Shown piece after piece: positions 6,328-9,327 of a DNA stretch of 9,327 nt; the stretch's first letter is position 1; each line of letters opens with the position of its first letter. The notes under the pieces were generated by a model. That model worked only from the letters and a program-made list of their open reading frames with translations. It was not told the origin of the DNA and did no database searches. Source of the DNA: Sphingomonadaceae bacterium (GTDB lineage Bacteria; Pseudomonadota; Alphaproteobacteria; Sphingomonadales; Sphingomonadaceae); the NCBI GenBank assembly GCA_947442095.1, contig CANEVG010000124.1, forward strand, positions 1 to 9,327, read 5' to 3'. The position numbers were made by a program, and so were the translations under genes.

Positions 6328-7026
6328 ATGGGCGAGATGACCACGATCACATCCCTCGACGAGCAGGGGGAAATCCCCGTCTATGTCGCGACGCCTGACG
6401 ACCAGACAGAAGCGTCGATCATCGTCATTCCGGAGATCTTCGGCGTGAACGCCGGCATTCGCAAGAAGTGCGATGATTGGGCGGCACTCGGCTATGTCGC
6501 GGTGGCACCCGATATCTTCTGGCGGTTCGCCCCCGGTGCCGAGCTTGATCCCGACGTACCCGAACAGCTCCAGCAGGCATTCGGCTATTTCGGGCAATAT
6601 GATCCCGATCTCGGCGTGCAGGATATCGAAGCCGTGATCCACTGGCTGCGCCATGTCCAGGCGGTGGACAAGGTCGGACTGGTCGGCTTCTGCCTCGGTG
6701 GCCGCATGGCCTACATGGCTGCCGCGCGCACTGATATCGATGCCTCGGTCGGTTATTACGGCGTGATGATCGATCAGATGCTCAGCGAATCGCACGCCAT
6801 CGCAAACCCGCTGATGCTGCACATCCCGACGGCCGACCACTTCGTCGGACCGGACGCGCAGGCCTCAATCCATGCCGGGCTAGATCACCACGCCAAAGTC
6901 GTGCTGCACGACTATGTGGGGCTCGATCACGGATTTGCCGCCGAGATGGGCTCACGCCGCGATGAAGCCGGGGCAATGCTCGCCGACGAGCGTACGCGCG
7001 ATTTCTTCGCCGCGCATCTCAAATGA
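6328..7026 (+). CDS. Dienelactone hydrolase family protein
   Basis: This is an alpha/beta hydrolase of 232 residues related to carboxymethylenebutenolidase, which opens dienelactones in chlorocatechol breakdown. The catalytic set is intact and nearly in register with the Pseudomonas enzyme: nucleophile Cys122 in GFCLGG (120-125), Asp170 in PTADHF, His201 in GLDHGF, and the activating Glu36 in IPEIFG. The strand-nucleophile-elbow pattern VGLVGFCLGGRMAY is typical. The ATG at 6328 is chosen because GAGAAGGA lies eight bases upstream and because the family fold begins just after it; an in-frame extension reaches back to 6187 but lacks support. There is no signal peptide, so the enzyme is cytoplasmic. 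It is followed after 13 bp by an NTF2-like gene in the same direction. Family membership does not fix the substrate, and a general esterase or lactonase role is as likely as aromatic catabolism. Confidence 0.92.
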   Translation: MGEMTTITSLDEQGEIPVYVATPDDQTEASIIVIPEIFGVNAGIRKKCDDWAALGYVAVAPDIFWRFAPGAELDPDVPEQLQQAFGYFGQYDPDLGVQDIEAVIHWLRHVQAVDKVGLVGFCLGGRMAYMAAARTDIDASVGYYGVMIDQMLSESHAIANPLMLHIPTADHFVGPDAQASIHAGLDHHAKVVLHDYVGLDHGFAAEMGSRRDEAGAMLADERTRDFFAAHLK

Positions 7027-7039
7027 TGGAAGTAAACCC

Positions 7040-7423
7040 ATGCAAACCGGCCTAGCCGCCTGGCACCGCTACATGCAGACCAGCGACACTGCCCTGCTGG
7101 CTGATCTCATCGCGCCTGATGCCGTCTTCCATTCGCCCGTGGTCCACACACCGCAGGCGGGCCATGCCAAAGTGCTCATGTATCTTAAAGCGGCTGGGCA
7201 GGTTTTCGCCAATACCGGCTTCACGTATGTGCGCGAACTGGTCGACGGCCCTGAGGCCTGCCTTGAATTCACCGCCACGGTCGATGGCATCCATGTCAAT
7301 GGCATCGACCTCATCCGCTTCGATCTCGAAGGCCGAATTGCGGATTTCAAGGTCATGGTGCGGCCAATGAAGGCAATGAACAAGCTATGGGAGATGATGG
7401 CGGCCACTCTGGAGAAGGGGTGA
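7040..7423 (+). CDS. NTF2/SnoaL-like fold protein
   Basis: This is a small 127-residue protein with the alpha+beta cone pattern of the NTF2/SnoaL superfamily. A first helix (GLAAWHRYMQTSDTALLADL, about 4-23) is followed by the typical APDAVFHSPVVHTP segment (25-38), a helix (about 42-56), and then strands around FTYVRELVDGPEACLEF (61-77), GIDLIRF (88-94) and FKVMVRP (103-109). The ATG at 7040 has GGAAG seven bases upstream. No catalytic set can be assigned: family members include polyketide cyclases, ketosteroid isomerase-like enzymes and purely binding proteins. It lies 13 bp after the hydrolase, so the two are likely co-expressed and may act on related small molecules. Its stop codon is only 13 bp from the convergent rho stop codon, leaving no room for an independent terminator between them. 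Confidence 0.85.
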   Translation: MQTGLAAWHRYMQTSDTALLADLIAPDAVFHSPVVHTPQAGHAKVLMYLKAAGQVFANTGFTYVRELVDGPEACLEFTATVDGIHVNGIDLIRFDLEGRIADFKVMVRPMKAMNKLWEMMAATLEKG

Positions 7424-7436
7424 CCGCCGATCAGCT

Positions 7437-8708
7437 CTATTGATTCATGGTCGCGAAGAAGTCCTCGTTGGTCTTGGAATTCTTCATCTTGTCGAGCAGG
7501 AATTCCATCGCGTCGATCGTACCCATCTGCATCAGGATACGGCGCAGCACCCACATCTTGCTGAGCTGGTCGGTCGGAACGAGCAGTTCCTCCTTGCGGG
7601 TGCCGCTCTTGCCCACATCGAGCGCGGGGAAGATGCGCTTGTCGGCCACCTTGCGGTCGAGTACGATTTCCGAGTTGCCGGTTCCCTTGAACTCTTCGAA
7701 GATCACTTCGTCCATACGGCTGCCGGTATCTATCAGCGCCGTGGCGATGATTGAAAGCGAACCGCCTTCCTCGATATTGCGCGCCGCGCCGAAGAAGCGC
7801 TTGGGCCGCTGCAGCGCGTTGGCATCCACACCGCCGGTCAGCACCTTGCCTGAGCTTGGCACCACGGTGTTATAGGCACGGCCAAGGCGCGTGATCGAAT
7901 CGAGCAGAATGACGACGTCGCGCTTGTGCTCGACTAGCCGCTTGGCCTTCTCAATAACCATTTCAGCAACCTGCACGTGGCGGCTGGCAGGCTCGTCGAA
8001 GGTCGAGGAGATGACCTCGCCTTTCACGCTGCGCTGCATGTCGGTGACTTCTTCGGGCCGTTCGTCGACTAGCAGGACGAGCAGGAACACCTCGGGATGG
8101 TTGTCGGTGATGGCTTTGGCCATGTTCTGCAAAAGCACGGTCTTGCCGGTACGCGGCGGCGCCACGATCAGCGCGCGCTGGCCCTTGCCTTGCGGGCTGA
8201 CGAGATCGATCACGCGCGCTGACTTGTCCTTGACCGTGGGATCAAGTGTATCGAGGCGCAAACGCTCATCGGGATAGAGCGGTGTCAGGTTGTCAAAATT
8301 CACGCGGTGGCGCACCGCATCGGGATCGTCGAAGTTGACCTTGATCAGCCGTGTTATCGCGAAATAACGCTCGCCGTCCTTGGGTGCGCGGATTTCGCCT
8401 TCAACAGTATCCCCGGTGCGCAGGCCCCATTTGCGGACCTGATTCGGCGAAACATAGATGTCATCGGGCCCGGCGAGATAATTCGCCTCGGGACTGCGCA
8501 GGAAGCCGAATCCATCGGGCAGCACTTCGATCGTGCCAATACCCAGAATCTCTTCACCGTCCTCGGCCACTTCCTTGAGGATCGCGAACATGAGATCCTG
8601 GCGGCGCAGCGTGCTTGCGCCCTCAACATCTAGTTCCTCGGCCATCTGGACGAGCTCGGCGGGCGTCTTCTTCTTCAGTTCCTTGAGATGCATGGGCTTG
8701 GGCTTCAT
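7437..8708 (-). CDS. rho: Transcription termination factor Rho
   Basis: Rho is a hexameric ATP-dependent RNA translocase that ends transcription at untranslated RNA. The 423-residue product has the N-terminal helical domain (about 6-50) and then the cold-shock-type RNA-binding domain with GFGFLRS (66-72) and DIYVS (83-87). The RecA-like motor has Walker A APPRTGKT (183-190), [13 protein letters not shown] (212-224), Walker [17 protein letters not shown] (265-280), the Q-loop region [18 protein letters not shown] (294-311) and R-loop GTGNSE (342-347). Length matches the short Rho form without a large insertion. Two starts are possible: the ATG at 8708 or the in-frame ATG at 8693, which gives [14 protein letters not shown], the more familiar N-terminus. 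Neither has a good Shine-Dalgarno. A candidate promoter at 8825-8853 implies a leader of about 110 nt. Confidence 0.97.
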   Translation of the reverse strand: MKPKPMHLKELKKKTPAELVQMAEELDVEGASTLRRQDLMFAILKEVAEDGEEILGIGTIEVLPDGFGFLRSPEANYLAGPDDIYVSPNQVRKWGLRTGDTVEGEIRAPKDGERYFAITRLIKVNFDDPDAVRHRVNFDNLTPLYPDERLRLDTLDPTVKDKSARVIDLVSPQGKGQRALIVAPPRTGKTVLLQNMAKAITDNHPEVFLLVLLVDERPEEVTDMQRSVKGEVISSTFDEPASRHVQVAEMVIEKAKRLVEHKRDVVILLDSITRLGRAYNTVVPSSGKVLTGGVDANALQRPKRFFGAARNIEEGGSLSIIATALIDTGSRMDEVIFEEFKGTGNSEIVLDRKVADKRIFPALDVGKSGTRKEELLVPTDQLSKMWVLRRILMQMGTIDAMEFLLDKMKNSKTNEDFFATMNQ

Positions 8709-8879
8709 CCGGGAAAGAGGTGGCGAAAAATGGCAGATGCGCGCGCCTGATGGTCATGGGGCTCGGGGAAAGCGGACCTTGCGGCTGCTCGCATTGCGGC
8801 TGCCGGAAACCAGTGTGCAAAAAGCGCTTAGGACGCCCGGCCTTGCGCGTCAACGCTGCATGAAAGCGGCGTTCACGCT
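8709..8879 (-). promoter_or_regulatory. rho leader / hemJ-rho intergenic region
   Basis: This 171 bp gap lies between the hemJ stop and the rho start. Reading on the minus strand it holds an imperfect hairpin right after hemJ (AACGCCGC-TTTCAT-GCAGCGTT, one mismatch, no T-run), the candidate rho promoter, a T5 run at 8820-8824, and about 110 nt of likely 5' leader. A 43-codon open frame starting with ATG at 8757 overlaps the rho start out of frame. rho genes of other bacteria are known to have autoregulated leaders, but nothing here proves that. Confidence 0.4.
8825..8853 (-). promoter_or_regulatory. Candidate rho promoter
   Basis: On the minus strand TTGACG (8848-8853) and TAAGCG (8825-8830) are separated by 17 bp. 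The -35 box and spacing are identical to those of the mnmG candidate promoter, which strengthens both. The -10 box is weak. Transcription would begin near 8818. Confidence 0.35.
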
Positions 8880-9323
8880 TCAGAACGGCTTCACGATCAC
8901 CAGAATCACGATGAGTGCCGCCGTCACACCCGGCACTTCGTTGAGCAGGCGTAGGTTGCGCCCGGTAAGCTTGCGTTGTCCGGCAGCCAGGAGCGCCGCA
9001 TAATTCGCAAGCCACATATGATAGCCACTGAGCACCAGCACTAGCGCCAGCTTGGCGTGGAACCAGCCTTGCGTGAACCAGTCACCACTCGCGCCCAGCA
9101 GCAAACCAAGCGCCCACACCACGAACAGCGAGGGCCACATGATGATCCTGAGCAGCTTCCGCTCGCGGTCCACCCAGATCGCGTTCTCAGGCGAGGCTTC
9201 CGGCGCTTCCTGGTGATAGACGAAAAAGCGCGGCAGCATGAACAGGCCCGCCATCCAGAAGATCACGAAAATGACATGGCCGGCCTTGAGCCAGAGATAG
9301 AGCATCGCGATTACCTGCAACAT
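8880..9323 (-). CDS. hemJ: Protoporphyrinogen IX oxidase HemJ (5' end at window edge)
   Basis: HemJ is the membrane-bound, heme-containing oxidase that converts protoporphyrinogen IX to protoporphyrin IX, the penultimate step of heme synthesis in most alphaproteobacteria. The 147-residue product has four hydrophobic segments at about 7-30, 57-78, 88-108 and 130-146. Conserved family positions are H16 in LKAGHVIFVIFWMAGL, R32 and H37 in LPRFFVYH, and H89 and K91 in GWFHAKLAL; these include the likely heme ligand. The ATG at 9321-9323 is only four bases from the right edge, so ribosome binding site and promoter cannot be checked; M7 (9303-9305) is an alternative start and a start beyond the window cannot be excluded. 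The gene lies upstream of rho in the same direction, as is usual in this class of bacteria. Some databases call the family CopD-like or UPF0093. Confidence 0.9.
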   Translation of the reverse strand: MLQVIAMLYLWLKAGHVIFVIFWMAGLFMLPRFFVYHQEAPEASPENAIWVDRERKLLRIIMWPSLFVVWALGLLLGASGDWFTQGWFHAKLALVLVLSGYHMWLANYAALLAAGQRKLTGRNLRLLNEVPGVTAALIVILVIVKPF

Positions 9324-9327
9324 GTGA

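Noticed and set aside
6193..6840. 215-codon minus-strand frame opposite the dienelactone hydrolase gene
   Set aside because: The plus strand encodes a hydrolase with an intact catalytic set. The minus-strand frame also overlaps the small gene before mnmE in another frame and shows no family features.
7975..7980. Additional parS core (CACGTG) inside rho
   Set aside because: Only the central six bases match; the flanking TGTTT and AAACA arms are absent.
8626..8757. 43-codon upstream frame as a real gene before rho
   Set aside because: No good ribosome binding site or recognisable product was seen, and most of it overlaps rho out of frame. It is kept only as part of the leader hypothesis.
1..9327. 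Replication origin (DnaA boxes and AT-rich unwinding region)
   Set aside because: I saw no cluster of TTATNCACA-type boxes and no long AT-rich stretch. The origin is probably nearby but not in this window.
1..9327. Mobile elements, CRISPR arrays, tRNA genes or defence systems
   Set aside because: No direct repeat array, transposase or integrase motif, or tRNA-like sequence was recognised. All identifiable genes are housekeeping or ordinary metabolic ones.

Overview
This window reads as the origin-proximal housekeeping cluster of an alphaproteobacterial chromosome, most likely a sphingomonad (Sphingomonadales). That assignment is an inference. It rests on the high-GC coding style, the gene order hemJ - rho - mnmE - mnmG - rsmG - parA - parB, and a small DUF6489-like protein beside mnmE. 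No plasmid, phage, transposon, CRISPR, tRNA or rRNA signature was seen.

Layout from right to left, in the reading direction of most genes (minus strand): hemJ (protoporphyrinogen IX oxidase) sits at the right edge, with at most four bases of upstream sequence. A 171 bp leader with a candidate promoter precedes rho (transcription termination factor). Next, on the plus strand and convergent with rho, is a two-gene unit: a dienelactone hydrolase family protein and an NTF2/SnoaL-like protein. Divergent from it is a 91-residue DUF6489-like gene, followed 13 bp later by mnmE. A 63 bp gap then holds a perfect parS site and a candidate mnmG promoter. mnmG, rsmG, parA and parB follow as a tightly packed unit: GTGA overlap (mnmG/rsmG), 14 bp gap (rsmG/parA), ATGA overlap (parA/parB). 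After a 119 bp gap comes the N-terminus of an acyl-CoA dehydrogenase that runs off the left edge.

Two functional themes dominate. MnmE and MnmG form the complex that modifies the wobble uridine (U34) of certain tRNAs, and RsmG methylates 16S rRNA, so the left operon begins with translation fidelity genes. ParA and ParB with their parS centromere sites form the chromosome segregation system. Three parS sites are visible: one abuts the mnmG promoter region, and two are embedded in the rsmG coding sequence, read in different codon phases.

I do not see evidence for a new biological system. The most interesting points are the dual-coding parS sites, the parS/mnmG promoter arrangement with a nearly leaderless predicted transcript, a 16 bp perfect palindrome overlapping the likely acyl-CoA dehydrogenase promoter, the degenerate G4 (NKxD) motif of MnmE, and the hydrolase/NTF2 pair lying against the prevailing gene direction.
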